DNA of 11,433 nt from Gemmatimonadota bacterium (lineage in GTDB: Bacteria > 4572-55 > J002). A program made the position numbers and the translations under genes. A model generated the notes under the pieces. That model saw only the letters and a program-made list of their open reading frames with translations, did not search any database and was not told the origin of the DNA. Shown here one piece after another: positions 1 through 7,880 of this stretch. The stretch is from positions 1 through 11,433 of the forward strand of contig RFFQ01000055.1 of NCBI GenBank assembly GCA_003697105.1, written 5' to 3'. Numbering within the stretch: position 1 is the first letter of the stretch; the number at the start of each line of letters is the position of its first letter.

Positions 1-200
1 CTCCAGCTTCTAGCTCCCATCCTCCAGCCTCTAGCCCCCAGTCTCCAGCTTCTAGCTCCCATCCTCCAGCCTCTAGCCCCCATCCTCCAGCTTCTAGCCC
101 CCAGCCTCTAGCTTCTAGCCCCCAGTCTCCAGCTTCTAGCTCCCATCCTCCAGCCTCTAGCCCCCAGCCTCTAGCTTCTAGCCCCCAGCCTCTAGCCTCT
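1..200. repeat. Degenerate heptanucleotide tandem repeat (21-bp higher-order period)
   Basis: The first 200 bases consist of heptamers such as CCAGCTT, CTAGCTC, CCATCCT, CCAGCCT and CTAGCCC. They are organised as about nine 21-bp units beginning at 3, 24, 45, 66, 87, 108, 129, 150 and 171, and the array decays near 192. The trinucleotide TAG recurs exactly every 21 bases (11, 32, 53 and so on to 179). Because 21 is a multiple of three, the frame that continues into hypE is free of stops and would encode a seven-residue Pro/Ala/Ser repeat ([14 protein letters not shown]). The array continues past the left edge, so its full length is unknown. There are no unique spacers, so it is not a CRISPR array. 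Similar heptanucleotide arrays are known from other bacteria, for example cyanobacterial STRRs. Confidence 0.93.
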
Positions 201-1229
201 TGCCCTATACCCATCAGCGACTACCCAAATGTTCTTCTTGCGCATGGTAGCGGCGGCAAATTGATGCACCAACTCATTGGCAAAATGTTCGCCCCGGCGT
301 TTAGCAACAAATTGCTCAATCAACAACACGACGGCGCGGCAATTGACTTGGGTAACGGGACAAAAATTGCCTTTACTACGGATTCATTTGTCGTCAGTCC
401 GCTTTTCTTCCCCGGTGGGAATATCGGGACTTTGGCGGTGAACGGAACAGTCAATGATCTGGCAATGTGCGGCGCAAAACCGCTCTATCTGAGCGCGGGA
501 TTCATTATTGAGGAAGGCTTACCGATGGAAACGCTCTGGCAGGTCGTCCACAGCATGAGCGAAGCGACAGAAACTGCTGGAGTGCAACTGGTTACCGGTG
601 ATACTAAAGTGGTGGATCGCGGCAAAGGGGATGGTATCTATATCAACACGGCGGGTATCGGTTTAATCGATTCAGATCGAGCTATTTCCCCTACCCAAAT
701 TCAACCCGGTGATAAAATTCTGATCAATGGCGATTTAGGACGGCACGGCATGGCGATCATGGCGGTGCGGGAAGGCTTGGAATTTGAGACCGAAATCAAA
801 AGTGATTGTGCCCCCCTGGTCGATCCGGTGTTTGCCCTACTAGATGCGGGGATTGAGGTTCATTGTCTGCGCGATCTTACGCGCGGCGGGCTAGCGACGA
901 CACTTGTGGAAATAGCGGAGTCGATAAATACACACCTTCATATATCTGAAGCGGCAGTGCCCGTGCGGGAGGATGTCCGCGGGGCGTGTGAAATCCTCGG
1001 TTTTGACCCGTTCTATGTTGCCAATGAGGGACGATTTATGGCATTTGTACCGCCCGATGATGCCGGCCGGGCAATAGAAATTTTACGCCAGTTCCCGGAT
1101 GGAGATCAAGCGGCAATCATTGGGGACGTTACGGAAAAGAGCGGTACCGTAGTCACGATGAAAAGCCAGATCGGGGCAACTCGTATCCTTGATATGCTTA
1201 GCGGAGAGCAACTGCCCCGGATTTGCTAG
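201..1229 (+). CDS. hypE: Hydrogenase maturation protein HypE (carbamoyl dehydratase); 5' end unresolved
   Basis: HypE dehydrates, with ATP, the carbamoyl group that HypF places on HypE's own C-terminal cysteine. The product is a thiocyanate that supplies the CN ligands of [NiFe]-hydrogenase. The sequence shows the AHGSGGK motif (codons 240-260), the [18 protein letters not shown] core, [14 protein letters not shown] and the diagnostic C-terminal PRIC, so the acceptor cysteine is intact. From codon 201 the protein has 342 residues, the normal family length. The only ordinary start-like codons nearby, TTG 261 and ATG 264, lie inside or after the conserved motif and would remove it. No ATG, GTG or TTG exists in frame between position 3 and 261, and the frame stays open through the repeat to the window edge. 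I therefore start the feature at the first codon after the repeat. The true start is either upstream of the window or non-canonical. The stop overlaps the converging chitinase stop. Confidence 0.93.
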   Translation, partial: CPIPISDYPNVLLAHGSGGKLMHQLIGKMFAPAFSNKLLNQQHDGAAIDLGNGTKIAFTTDSFVVSPLFFPGGNIGTLAVNGTVNDLAMCGAKPLYLSAGFIIEEGLPMETLWQVVHSMSEATETAGVQLVTGDTKVVDRGKGDGIYINTAGIGLIDSDRAISPTQIQPGDKILINGDLGRHGMAIMAVREGLEFETEIKSDCAPLVDPVFALLDAGIEVHCLRDLTRGGLATTLVEIAESINTHLHISEAAVPVREDVRGACEILGFDPFYVANEGRFMAFVPPDDAGRAIEILRQFPDGDQAAIIGDVTEKSGTVVTMKSQIGATRILDMLSGEQLPRIC

Positions 1230-2761
1230 CGTAACAAAATTAATTTGCGCCCACTTACTACCGTCGAACCCACTTGCAAACGAACCCCATAAACCCCGCT
1301 CTGCACCGGTCTGCCCTCCTGGTCCGTCCCAGACCAAATCACCGCATGTTGACCTGCCTGCCGGTACTCATCGACTAACACCGTGACCAATCGCCCACCC
1401 AGATCATATATCGCCAGATATACCGGAGCACCTTCCGGTAAATCGAACCGGATCGCCGTTTGGGGATTAAACGGATTGGGGTAATTGGGGTGTAATTGCA
1501 TCGGGGAGTGAATCACAGGTTGATCCGGCGGATGCGGAACCGCCACAATAGCGGAATTGAGCGTATGATAGACGGTCTCCAATAGGGTATGATTGCGGTC
1601 GGCACTGAACTCCCAAAACATACTACCCCCGAGCTCATAAAGATTGATATAGGCGCACTTTTGCTGGATGGAGATGCTATCATCATAACTAATCATAATC
1701 TGTGTTTCGGGATTATACAGCCACGGAACGTGAGCACCGTCATGCCAGTAGCGGCTATACCCGTTGGTTTCCACGTAGTTAGTGGCTAAATCCCAAAAAT
1801 CAAAGACACCGTTTTCCCAAGTGCCGGCAGGCGCGGCACCCCAATAGGAGGTAAACAGCCCGTTATTTTCATTGGGGACACCCCCATAACCTCGTCCGTA
1901 AAATGCCAGCCCCACATGGAGTTTCTCCGGAGGCACACCCCGGCTCAGATACGCTTGAACGGCTGCATCTACCGTATAAGCAGAATGATACGGCTCTTCC
2001 AGTGGGTCATCCTCTGCGATAAATAGCGGGGCATTGAAGTGCGTTACGGCATCCGCCTCACCACCCCACGGACCGTGTAGATCGTAGCTCATCAGATTTA
2101 TCCAATCCAGATACTCATGAAGGAGTTCCACTTCCAGATTCTCAATTTTGTGCGGTGCGGCAGGAGCGGCAATGGTTAGCAGATAATTACCGGCGTCATC
2201 TAGTTGTTCTCGCAGTTCCGCCAGGAGCAAGGTAAAATTTTCCCGATCTTCGGGGCGATAGATATTGCCGGGGTCACCGCAGCAGACGGGATATTCCCAA
2301 TCAATGTCCACCCCGTCAAATTCATATTCCTGAATAAATTCGACACAAGATGCGGCAAACGTCGAGCGGGATTCCTCGGTGAGAGCAATATCGGAAAAAT
2401 AGGTGGACCACGTCCAACCGCCGACAGAAATCAGCGTTTTTAAGTGTGGATGAGCGGCTTTCAGCAATTGTAGCTGGTGAAAAGAGCCCCGCAGACAGCC
2501 TTCATCCCAACAATCACCTTCATAATACCGATCAATGTCGGCATAGGGGTCTCCTAGTTGGATTGTACCGGTGGTCGGGTCGATATTCGCGAAAGCATAA
2601 TTGATATGGGTGACCTGATCCGCTGGAATATCGGGTACGTGATAATTCCGGGCATAAACTGACCACGAGGTGTAATACCCCACAATGTTTTTCGCAAATT
2701 CCTGCGCGTGAACGGGGAATAGCAGGCAAAAAAAGATCAACATCGATAGAACATAGGACAT
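1226..2761 (-). CDS. Secreted GH18 chitinase with FlgD-like C-terminal sorting domain
   Basis: A 511-residue glycoside hydrolase family 18 enzyme, predicted to hydrolyse beta-1,4-linked N-acetylglucosamine polymers outside the cytoplasm. Residues 1-19 form a signal peptide (hydrophobic [15 protein letters not shown], cleavage near A19). The barrel spans about 24-400. It carries SVGGW at 112-116 and the GH18 signature DGVDIDWE at 149-156, in which Glu156 is the expected acid/base and Asp154 its partner. LMSYDLHG at 223-230 and MFWEFSAD near 381 also fit the family. Residues 420-511 (NYPNPFNP, then IYDLGGRLV and SGVYGVRL) form a FlgD-like/type-A sorting domain, which in FCB-type bacteria marks export and surface attachment. 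The ATG at 2761 is chosen over upstream in-frame starts because AAGGAGG precedes it at 6 bases and it begins the signal peptide. Chitinase versus other GH18 activity, such as endo-N-acetylglucosaminidase, is not settled by sequence. Confidence 0.92.
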   Translation of the reverse strand: MSYVLSMLIFFCLLFPVHAQEFAKNIVGYYTSWSVYARNYHVPDIPADQVTHINYAFANIDPTTGTIQLGDPYADIDRYYEGDCWDEGCLRGSFHQLQLLKAAHPHLKTLISVGGWTWSTYFSDIALTEESRSTFAASCVEFIQEYEFDGVDIDWEYPVCCGDPGNIYRPEDRENFTLLLAELREQLDDAGNYLLTIAAPAAPHKIENLEVELLHEYLDWINLMSYDLHGPWGGEADAVTHFNAPLFIAEDDPLEEPYHSAYTVDAAVQAYLSRGVPPEKLHVGLAFYGRGYGGVPNENNGLFTSYWGAAPAGTWENGVFDFWDLATNYVETNGYSRYWHDGAHVPWLYNPETQIMISYDDSISIQQKCAYINLYELGGSMFWEFSADRNHTLLETVYHTLNSAIVAVPHPPDQPVIHSPMQLHPNYPNPFNPQTAIRFDLPEGAPVYLAIYDLGGRLVTVLVDEYRQAGQHAVIWSGTDQEGRPVQSGVYGVRLQVGSTVVSGRKLILLR

Positions 2762-3003
2762 TGGAACCTCCTTTTGTGATGAATGATCCGGTATTCGGTT
2801 GTTGGGCGGGATCACCATAATAAAAAAACAACCGGCCGTTCCGCAAGGGCTATCAAGTGTCCATTCCAAGGCAATTTTGCCCGTCACCGAACATTCACCA
2901 CATCTCAAGCAGGTGATCGCGCATAAAAGACCCGGTAAGGTCCTTCAAAATTGGAGAAAGCGCGCTTGTTACACTCTGAGTTATAGGTCACAAAAATCAC
3001 ATA
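2762..3003 (-). other. Upstream region and probable 5' leader of the chitinase gene
   Basis: About 240 bases without a convincing gene. If the promoter at 3004-3033 is used, this would be an unusually long leader for the chitinase mRNA. On the minus strand it holds a run of seven T at about 2822-2828 preceded by GC-rich sequence, and TGATCC/GGATCA inverted arms between about 2785 and 2813. Neither makes a stable terminator or a riboswitch I recognise. Small open frames here lack ribosome binding sites. Confidence 0.45.
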
Positions 3004-3033
3004 AGTATAAAATTTTAGTGTGGGTCTTGACAA
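3004..3033 (-). promoter_or_regulatory. Candidate sigma-70 promoter for the chitinase gene
   Basis: On the minus strand TTGTCA (3033-3028) is separated by 18 bases from TATACT (3009-3004). Each hexamer matches the consensus at five of six positions. The -35 box is the complement of the -35 box of the divergent tRNA promoter, so the two promoters share the same few bases. The predicted start near 2997 leaves a leader of about 235 bases. Confidence 0.4.
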
Positions 3034-3054
3034 ATGCGGCACACCTCTTATATT
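3027..3054 (+). promoter_or_regulatory. Promoter of the tRNA gene
   Basis: A perfect -35 TTGACA (3027-3032) and a -10 TATATT (3049-3054) are separated by 16 bases. The predicted start falls at about 3061-3063, essentially at the 5' end of the tRNA, so the precursor would have almost no leader. Confidence 0.6.
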
Positions 3055-3062
3055 AATTTGGT

Positions 3063-3145
3063 AGCAGGACAGCTTAATGAGGTGCGGCCGCCTCGCGAGG
3101 CTCATGACCTCGTGCTCCCCTGTTCGACTCAGGGTCCTGCTACCA
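3063..3145 (+). tRNA. tRNA-like gene, probable tRNA-Met (anticodon CAT), with an aberrant D domain
   Basis: The ends fold as a perfect 7-bp acceptor stem, AGCAGGA (3063-3069) with TCCTGCT (3135-3141), followed by A73 and an encoded CCA (3143-3145). The T arm is CCCTG-TTCGACT-CAGGG (3118-3134). The anticodon arm is a 5-bp stem CGAGG/CCTCG around CTCATGA (3101-3107), which gives anticodon CAT at 3103-3105. The variable loop is five bases. The D region (3070-3095) is odd: 26 bases instead of the usual 18-22, C instead of T at position 8, and only a three-pair D stem (GCT/GGC). That leaves about seven extra bases (CGCCTCG) before the anticodon stem. It can also fold as a separate 6-bp hairpin, GAGGTG-CGGC-CGCCTC. 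The base 3' of the anticodon is G where Met tRNAs normally have A. A strong promoter and terminator flank it, which favours expression over decay, but a pseudo-tRNA is possible. Confidence 0.7.
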
Positions 3146-3157
3146 TATTTAAAACTT

Positions 3158-3194
3158 AAAACCCCCGATCCAGCGTGCTGGATCGGGGGTTTTT
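3158..3194. terminator. Bidirectional intrinsic terminator between the tRNA and hppA
   Basis: A perfect inverted repeat, with arms of 12 GC-rich pairs flanked by A and T tracts, spans 3158-3173 and 3178-3193 around a CGTG loop. The plus-strand transcript (tRNA) ends in TTTTT (3190-3194). The minus-strand transcript (hppA) reads GGGGG followed by TTTT. It therefore ends both converging transcripts. Confidence 0.93.
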
Positions 3195-3228
3195 GTTGCT
3201 TAAAAACCGATTTAATTTGTAGCTCGGA

Positions 3229-5319
3229 TTACATCACGGCAATCAGGGGAGCAATCACTAAACTCACCACACTCATTAACTTAATGAGGATATTGAGTGA
3301 GGGACCCGCCGTATCCTTGAAAGGGTCACCTACAGTATCCCCGACGACCGTTGCCTTGTGAACATCACTACCTTTACCACCAAGTTGCCCGGTTTCCACA
3401 AACTTCTTGGCATTATCCCACGCACCACCTGCGTTGGACATAAAAATAGCCATTAGCACGCCGGAAACCGTTACACCTGCCAGCAAGCCACCCAGCACTT
3501 CCGCACCAAAAATAAAACCGACAACCACTGGAGCCGCGACCGCAATCACGCCGGGTGCAATCATCTCTTTGAGGGCGGCGCCGGTTGCAATGGTTACACA
3601 CTTGGCGTATTCGGCTTTGGCTTTACCCTCCATCAAGCCGGGGATTTCGTTAAACTGCCGGCGGACTTCCTCAATCATTTTACCGGCGGCTCGCCCGACC
3701 GCTTTCATCGCAAGCGACGAAAAAAGGAATGGCAACATACCACCCACCAGCAGACCCGCCATGACGGTAGGGTGCATGATGTCAATTCCGGTCAAACCGG
3801 CAACAGAAGTAAATGCAGAGAACAGGGCTAATGCGGTCAATGCTGCCGAGCCAATGGCAAATCCTTTTCCGATGGCGGCAGTGGTGTTCCCCACAGCATC
3901 GAGCTTATCTGTTCGTTGCCGGACTTCTGGACCTAACTCACACATTTCTGCAATCCCGCCAGCGTTATCCGCAATCGGACCGTAGGCATCCACCGCAAGC
4001 TGAATTCCGGTTGTGGAAAGCATCCCTAACGCCGCGATGGCAATGCCATACAAATGGGCAAAATGGTACGCCACAATAATTGCCGCTGCAATCGCAATCA
4101 GGGGAATGGCGGTGGACATCATTCCCAATCCCAAACCGGAAATGATGTTGGTAGCGACACCTGTCACCGAATCTTTCGCGATACCTTGTGCCGGACTTTT
4201 ACTTTCTGCGGTGTAATATTCTGTACTAAAGGCAATGACCAAGCCGGAAATTAGCCCGGCAATCGTAGCGAAGAAGACCCCATTTGCGGTAATCGTGTGA
4301 TCACCAATAACAAACGAGCCTTCGGGTAACATCCACTTGATGATAAAAAATGAGACAATGACCATCAAAATACCGGCGGTGAAAATCCCTTTATTTAAGG
4401 CGGCTTGGGGGTTGCCGCCTTCCTTCGTGCGTACCAAAAATGTTCCTAAAATAGAGACCACAATACCGGCACTTGCCAGCACGAGCGGTAACAACACGGC
4501 ATTATAACTGCCAATAACACCTGCCCAAGCCACGCCGATCACCATTGTCCCGATAATCGAACCGACATAGGACTCAAACAGGTCTGCACCCATACCTGCC
4601 ACATCACCGACGTTATCGCCCACATTATCGGCAATCACCGCCGGATTGCGCGGGTCATCTTCGGGAATACCGGCTTCCACTTTACCCACCAGATCGGCCC
4701 CGACGTCCGCCGCTTTCGTAAAAATACCACCGCCGACACGGGCAAACAGGGCAATTGAACTGGCACCTAATGAGAATCCGGTCAGTACGCTTAGCACCCG
4801 TGCCATTAGGATTTGCCCTTCACTGGTGGTTACGCCTAAGTCCGCTCCAAAAAACTTCACGTATAAAATAAATAAGCCGGACAGACCCAATACCCCTAAA
4901 CCAACCACCGACATGCCCATCACCGACCCGCCGGAAAAAGCAACTTTTAATGCACTTGCTAAACCGGTTTGGGCGGAGCCGGCGGTGCGGACATTTGCCG
5001 AGGTGGCTACGCGCATCCCGAAAAATCCTGCCAGTGCCGAACAGATCGCCCCAATAATAAACGAGATGGCAACCAACCAATGACTATCAGCAGAACCATT
5101 GTAAGCCACACCTAAAATAATGGCAACAATCAATACAAACCCGGCTAGAATACGATATTCGCTGGCTAAAAATGCCATTGCTCCTTCGCGGATATATCCT
5201 GAAATCTCTTTCATGCGCTCACTGGGGACATCCTGCTTACTAATACCCTTCGACTTTATGAACGCAAACAGTAACGCCGCGATACCGAACACCGGCATCA
5301 AGTAAATCAAATTATTCAA
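3229..5319 (-). CDS. hppA: Membrane-bound ion-pumping pyrophosphatase, K+-dependent type
   Basis: A 696-residue integral membrane pyrophosphatase that couples PPi hydrolysis to H+ or Na+ export and recycles biosynthetic PPi. About 16 hydrophobic helices are visible, the usual number. The cytosolic catalytic site is complete: [11 protein letters not shown] at 205-215, [19 protein letters not shown] at 221-239, the [12 protein letters not shown] region near 444-455 and [14 protein letters not shown] at 661-674. In [11 protein letters not shown] (477-487) Ala481 and Gly484 stand where K+-independent enzymes have Lys and Thr, so K+ dependence is predicted. Na+ versus H+ specificity cannot be assigned safely. 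The start is TTG at 5319: AAAAGGAGG lies nine bases upstream, while the next ATG (codon 8) lacks a spaced site. The gene stands alone, with its own promoter and the shared terminator. Confidence 0.96.
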   Translation of the reverse strand: MNNLIYLMPVFGIAALLFAFIKSKGISKQDVPSERMKEISGYIREGAMAFLASEYRILAGFVLIVAIILGVAYNGSADSHWLVAISFIIGAICSALAGFFGMRVATSANVRTAGSAQTGLASALKVAFSGGSVMGMSVVGLGVLGLSGLFILYVKFFGADLGVTTSEGQILMARVLSVLTGFSLGASSIALFARVGGGIFTKAADVGADLVGKVEAGIPEDDPRNPAVIADNVGDNVGDVAGMGADLFESYVGSIIGTMVIGVAWAGVIGSYNAVLLPLVLASAGIVVSILGTFLVRTKEGGNPQAALNKGIFTAGILMVIVSFFIIKWMLPEGSFVIGDHTITANGVFFATIAGLISGLVIAFSTEYYTAESKSPAQGIAKDSVTGVATNIISGLGLGMMSTAIPLIAIAAAIIVAYHFAHLYGIAIAALGMLSTTGIQLAVDAYGPIADNAGGIAEMCELGPEVRQRTDKLDAVGNTTAAIGKGFAIGSAALTALALFSAFTSVAGLTGIDIMHPTVMAGLLVGGMLPFLFSSLAMKAVGRAAGKMIEEVRRQFNEIPGLMEGKAKAEYAKCVTIATGAALKEMIAPGVIAVAAPVVVGFIFGAEVLGGLLAGVTVSGVLMAIFMSNAGGAWDNAKKFVETGQLGGKGSDVHKATVVGDTVGDPFKDTAGPSLNILIKLMSVVSLVIAPLIAVM

Positions 5320-5445
5320 GGTAAGGTATCCTCCTTTTAAAATGAAGATGTGAATCGGTTAAATTAAATAAGTGAATTTCATCGCATGATTTCGTCTCGA
5401 ATGGTGACCATTACAAGATGAGAGTACTGTAACAAAAGGTTTGCA

Positions 5446-5474
5446 ATCATAACACCTCGAAAAAGATCAGTCAA
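5446..5474 (-). promoter_or_regulatory. Promoter of hppA
   Basis: Read on the minus strand, TTGACT (5474-5469) is followed after 17 bases by TATGAT (5451-5446). Each hexamer matches the sigma-70 consensus at five of six positions with ideal spacing. The predicted start near 5439 gives a leader of about 120 bases before the TTG start codon. Confidence 0.6.
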
Positions 5475-5623
5475 TACAAAAACCGCTCAAAAGCCTGATG
5501 ATAACCATCTTAAAGCGAAAAATTTAAACAGGAATATGTAATCTCTTTGGGGATATTAACCTACCTACATTTGTATTGAAATATATATTACTTGATCTCA
5601 CCCTTTTCGGAGGAAAATTAGTG

Positions 5624-5652
5624 TTGACAAAAAACTAAGTTTAGTGTATTAT
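5624..5652 (+). promoter_or_regulatory. Promoter of the pncB-nrtR-pncA operon
   Basis: TTGACA (5624-5629), exactly 17 bases, then TATTAT (5647-5652). This is the best promoter in the window. Transcription would start near 5659, about 20 bases ahead of pncB. The -10 box lies inside the inverted repeat 5642-5660, so binding there would block RNA polymerase. Confidence 0.8.
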
Positions 5653-5660
5653 GTACACTA
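5642..5660. promoter_or_regulatory. Probable NrtR operator (inverted repeat over the -10 box)
   Basis: TAGTGTA (5642-5648), TTATG, TACACTA (5654-5660): a perfect 7-bp inverted repeat with a five-base centre. NrtR repressors are known to bind palindromes of about 21 bp at promoters of NAD genes, and nrtR is the second gene of this operon. An additional overlapping inverted half-site pair, ACTAA-GT-TTAGT, lies at 5634-5645. Assignment to NrtR is inferred from position and symmetry, not from an aligned motif. Confidence 0.7.
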
Positions 5661-5678
5661 TAAAGAAAGGAGGAAGCT

Positions 5679-7154
5679 ATGAGTTACCAAAAGTTACCGT
5701 ATAATCAGTCGTTAGCCTTACTCACAGACCTATATGAACTCACGATGGCGTACGGGTTCTGGAAAACCGGTACCGGGGAGCGAGAGTCTGTGTTTCATCT
5801 TTTTTTCCGCAAAAATCCGTTTGGTGGGGGATACGCCCTTGCGTGCGGGCTTGCCACGATCATCGATTATCTGGAGAATTTCACCTTTGATGAAAGTGAT
5901 CTCGCATATCTAAGTTCACTCAGCGGAAATGACGGCAAACCGCTATTTGATCCTGCCTTTTTAGAGTATCTCAAACGGATGGAGTTCCGGTGTGATGTTG
6001 ATGCCGTTCCCGAAGGGACGGTTGTGTTCCCCAACGAACCGTTGGTACGGGTACAAGGTCCGGTCATTCAATGCCAAATTTTAGAAAGTGCCCTACTCAA
6101 TGCGATCAATTTTGAGACGTTGATTGCAACCAAAGCCGCCCGTATTTGCTATGCGGCAAATGGGGAACCGGTACTGGAATTTGGCTTACGCCGGGCACAG
6201 GGGTTTGATGGAGGGTTGGGTGCTAGCCGGTCTGCTTATATTGGGGGCTGTGCGGCAACTTCCAACGTGATGGCGGGTAAACTGTTCGGTATCCCTGTTA
6301 AAGGGACACACGCCCACAGTTGGGTGATGCTGTTTGATTCCGAGATTGAGGCGTTTGAGGCGTATGCGGACGCGATGCCGAACAACTGCGTTTTTTTGGT
6401 CGATACCTACAATACCCTGGAGGGTGTCAAACACGCGATTGAAGTTGGGAAAAAATTGCGGGAACGTGGCTATGAAATGGTGGGAGTCCGGCTCGACTCC
6501 GGGGATTTAGCGTACCTTAGCATCCAAGCGCGGGAACTCCTCGATGCCGCCGGATTTACCGGCGCAACTATCGTGGCGAGTAACGATCTGGATGAGATCA
6601 TCATTGACAGCCTCAAGGACCAAGGGGCAAAAATTACCGTGTGGGGCGTCGGTACAAAGTTAGCAACTGCCTACAACCAGCCCGCTTTAGGAGGCGTGTA
6701 CAAACTTGCCGCCGTGCGCCATGCCGGTGGGGAATGGGAGTACAAGGTTAAGCTCTCCGAACAGCAAGTTAAAATCTCTAACCCGGGGCGACAGCAAGTC
6801 CGGCGCTATTTCAACTCAGTGGAAAATATCGCCGATATGATTTACAATCTGGATGCCCCGCCTCGCTCGGACGCGGTCATTGTTGATCAATTTGACATGA
6901 CACGCCGCAAGCACATCCCCCCAGAAACACCGTATCAGGATTTGCTGGTGCCGATCTTCCGGCAAGGTACGCGTATCTATGACCTGCCTTCTATCCATGA
7001 CATTCGCCGGCAGGCTCAAGAAAATCTCAGCCGCTTTCATGCGGGCATCAAACGATTTGTCAATCCGCACCAGTACCCGGTCGGGTTGGAAAAATCACTG
7101 TTTGATCTCAAAACCGAACTCATTTTGAAGGCACGCCACATCAACCACCAGTAG
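5679..7154 (+). CDS. pncB: Nicotinate phosphoribosyltransferase
   Basis: A 491-residue enzyme that condenses nicotinate with PRPP to nicotinate mononucleotide, usually with ATP hydrolysis. It is the committed step of the Preiss-Handler NAD salvage route in the cytosol. Family marks in order: [13 protein letters not shown] at 15-26, [15 protein letters not shown] at 43-57, [13 protein letters not shown] at 167-179, [10 protein letters not shown] at 208-217 with the conserved histidines His211 and His213 (one is the phospho-acceptor), RLDSGDL at 271-277, ASNDLDE at 300-306 and [10 protein letters not shown] at 322-331. The length is normal for the bacterial long form. ATG 5679 has AAAGGAGG five bases upstream. 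It is the first gene of the operon, with nrtR nine bases downstream, and is directly under the palindromic promoter. Confidence 0.96.
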   Translation: MSYQKLPYNQSLALLTDLYELTMAYGFWKTGTGERESVFHLFFRKNPFGGGYALACGLATIIDYLENFTFDESDLAYLSSLSGNDGKPLFDPAFLEYLKRMEFRCDVDAVPEGTVVFPNEPLVRVQGPVIQCQILESALLNAINFETLIATKAARICYAANGEPVLEFGLRRAQGFDGGLGASRSAYIGGCAATSNVMAGKLFGIPVKGTHAHSWVMLFDSEIEAFEAYADAMPNNCVFLVDTYNTLEGVKHAIEVGKKLRERGYEMVGVRLDSGDLAYLSIQARELLDAAGFTGATIVASNDLDEIIIDSLKDQGAKITVWGVGTKLATAYNQPALGGVYKLAAVRHAGGEWEYKVKLSEQQVKISNPGRQQVRRYFNSVENIADMIYNLDAPPRSDAVIVDQFDMTRRKHIPPETPYQDLLVPIFRQGTRIYDLPSIHDIRRQAQENLSRFHAGIKRFVNPHQYPVGLEKSLFDLKTELILKARHINHQ

Positions 7155-7163
7155 AGGTACATT

Positions 7164-7856
7164 ATGCCATTTACATACGAATATCCACGCCCTGCCGTGA
7201 CGGTCGATTGTGTTGTTTTTGGACTTGATACCGAACCACAGCTAAAATTGATGGTCATCCAGCGGGCTCACCCACCGTTTGCCGGCGAGTGGGCGCTACC
7301 CGGCGGGTTTGTGGGTATGGACGAAGATTTGGAAGAAAGCGCCCGTCGCGAGTTGAAGGAAGAAACCGGCATCGACCATATTTTTTTGGAACAACTGTAC
7401 ACCTTTGGTAAACCGGGGCGTGACCCCCGCGGCAGAACCATCACCGTGGCGTATTATGCCCTGATCAATTTAAGCGAGCACCCTGTGACCGCGGCAAGTG
7501 ACGCCCAAGATGCCCGCTGGTTTGAAGTCAATCATTTGCCGAAATTGGCATTCGACCATGATCAAATTGTGGCAACCGCCCTTCAGCGGTTGCGGGGGAA
7601 AGTGCGCTACCAGCCCATCGGGTTCGAGTTACTCCCCCGAAAATTCACCCTGACCCAACTTCAGCAGTTGTATGAAATCATTCTGGAAAAACCGCTGGAT
7701 AAACGCAATTTCCGCCGAAAAATTCTCAAAATGGATATTCTGGTCGCCCTAGAGGAGTATCAAACCGGTGTACCCCACCGCGCGGCGCGGTTGTATCAGT
7801 TTGATGAAAAGAAGTACCAGCAAAAAATTAAAGCGGGTTTCAATTTTGAAATTTAA
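7164..7856 (+). CDS. nrtR: NrtR, Nudix-family transcriptional regulator of NAD metabolism
   Basis: A 230-residue protein with an N-terminal Nudix domain (about 10-145) and a C-terminal winged-helix region (about 150-225; [27 protein letters not shown] is the DNA-binding part). This is the NrtR architecture: a repressor of NAD genes released by ADP-ribose-type ligands. The Nudix signature is complete: Gly48, Glu54, then REL-EE-G with Arg62, Glu63, Glu66, Glu67 and Gly69. Many NrtR proteins have a decayed box, so this one may keep pyrophosphohydrolase activity. ATG 7164 is served by AGAGG, which overlaps the pncB stop codon, so the two are probably translationally coupled. Its place inside the pncB-pncA operon indicates autoregulation. 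A plain ADP-ribose pyrophosphatase is the less likely alternative, because of the C-terminal domain. Confidence 0.92.
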   Translation: MPFTYEYPRPAVTVDCVVFGLDTEPQLKLMVIQRAHPPFAGEWALPGGFVGMDEDLEESARRELKEETGIDHIFLEQLYTFGKPGRDPRGRTITVAYYALINLSEHPVTAASDAQDARWFEVNHLPKLAFDHDQIVATALQRLRGKVRYQPIGFELLPRKFTLTQLQQLYEIILEKPLDKRNFRRKILKMDILVALEEYQTGVPHRAARLYQFDEKKYQQKIKAGFNFEI

Positions 7857-7880
7857 ACTTAAAATGGAGGTCAAGTTGAC

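Larger units (their letters stand above)
5320..5678. other. Divergent regulatory region between hppA and pncB
   Basis: An AT-rich 359-base gap with no supportable gene. It holds the hppA promoter and leader on the left, and the pncB promoter and palindrome on the right. The hppA leader (about 120 bases) contains the near-palindrome AATGGT-G-ACCATT at 5400-5412, a possible operator or small hairpin for which I have no named factor. Nothing recognisable lies between about 5475 and 5620. Confidence 0.6.

Noticed and set aside
1-200. CRISPR array
   Set aside because: The units are contiguous and degenerate with no unique spacers; the basic period is 7 bases.
1083-1386. Short open frames over the hypE/chitinase junction on both strands
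   Set aside because: They lie in the wrong frames of two well-conserved genes and have no ribosome sites.
2785-2830. Riboswitch or attenuator ahead of the chitinase
   Set aside because: A run of seven T and a TGATCC/GGATCA pair are present, but no stable stem precedes the T run and no known aptamer is recognisable.
3063-3145. Selenocysteine tRNA
   Set aside because: The D hairpin and T loop recall tRNA-Sec, but the anticodon loop gives CAT, not TCA, and the variable arm is only five bases.
3407-3985. 192-codon open frame on the + strand opposite hppA
   Set aside because: It is antisense to a fully conserved membrane pyrophosphatase. The translation is a Pro/Ala/Thr-rich composition typical of a shadow frame, and there is no ribosome site.
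4646-5083. 145-codon open frame on the + strand opposite hppA
   Set aside because: Shadow frame of hppA with biased composition and no ribosome site.
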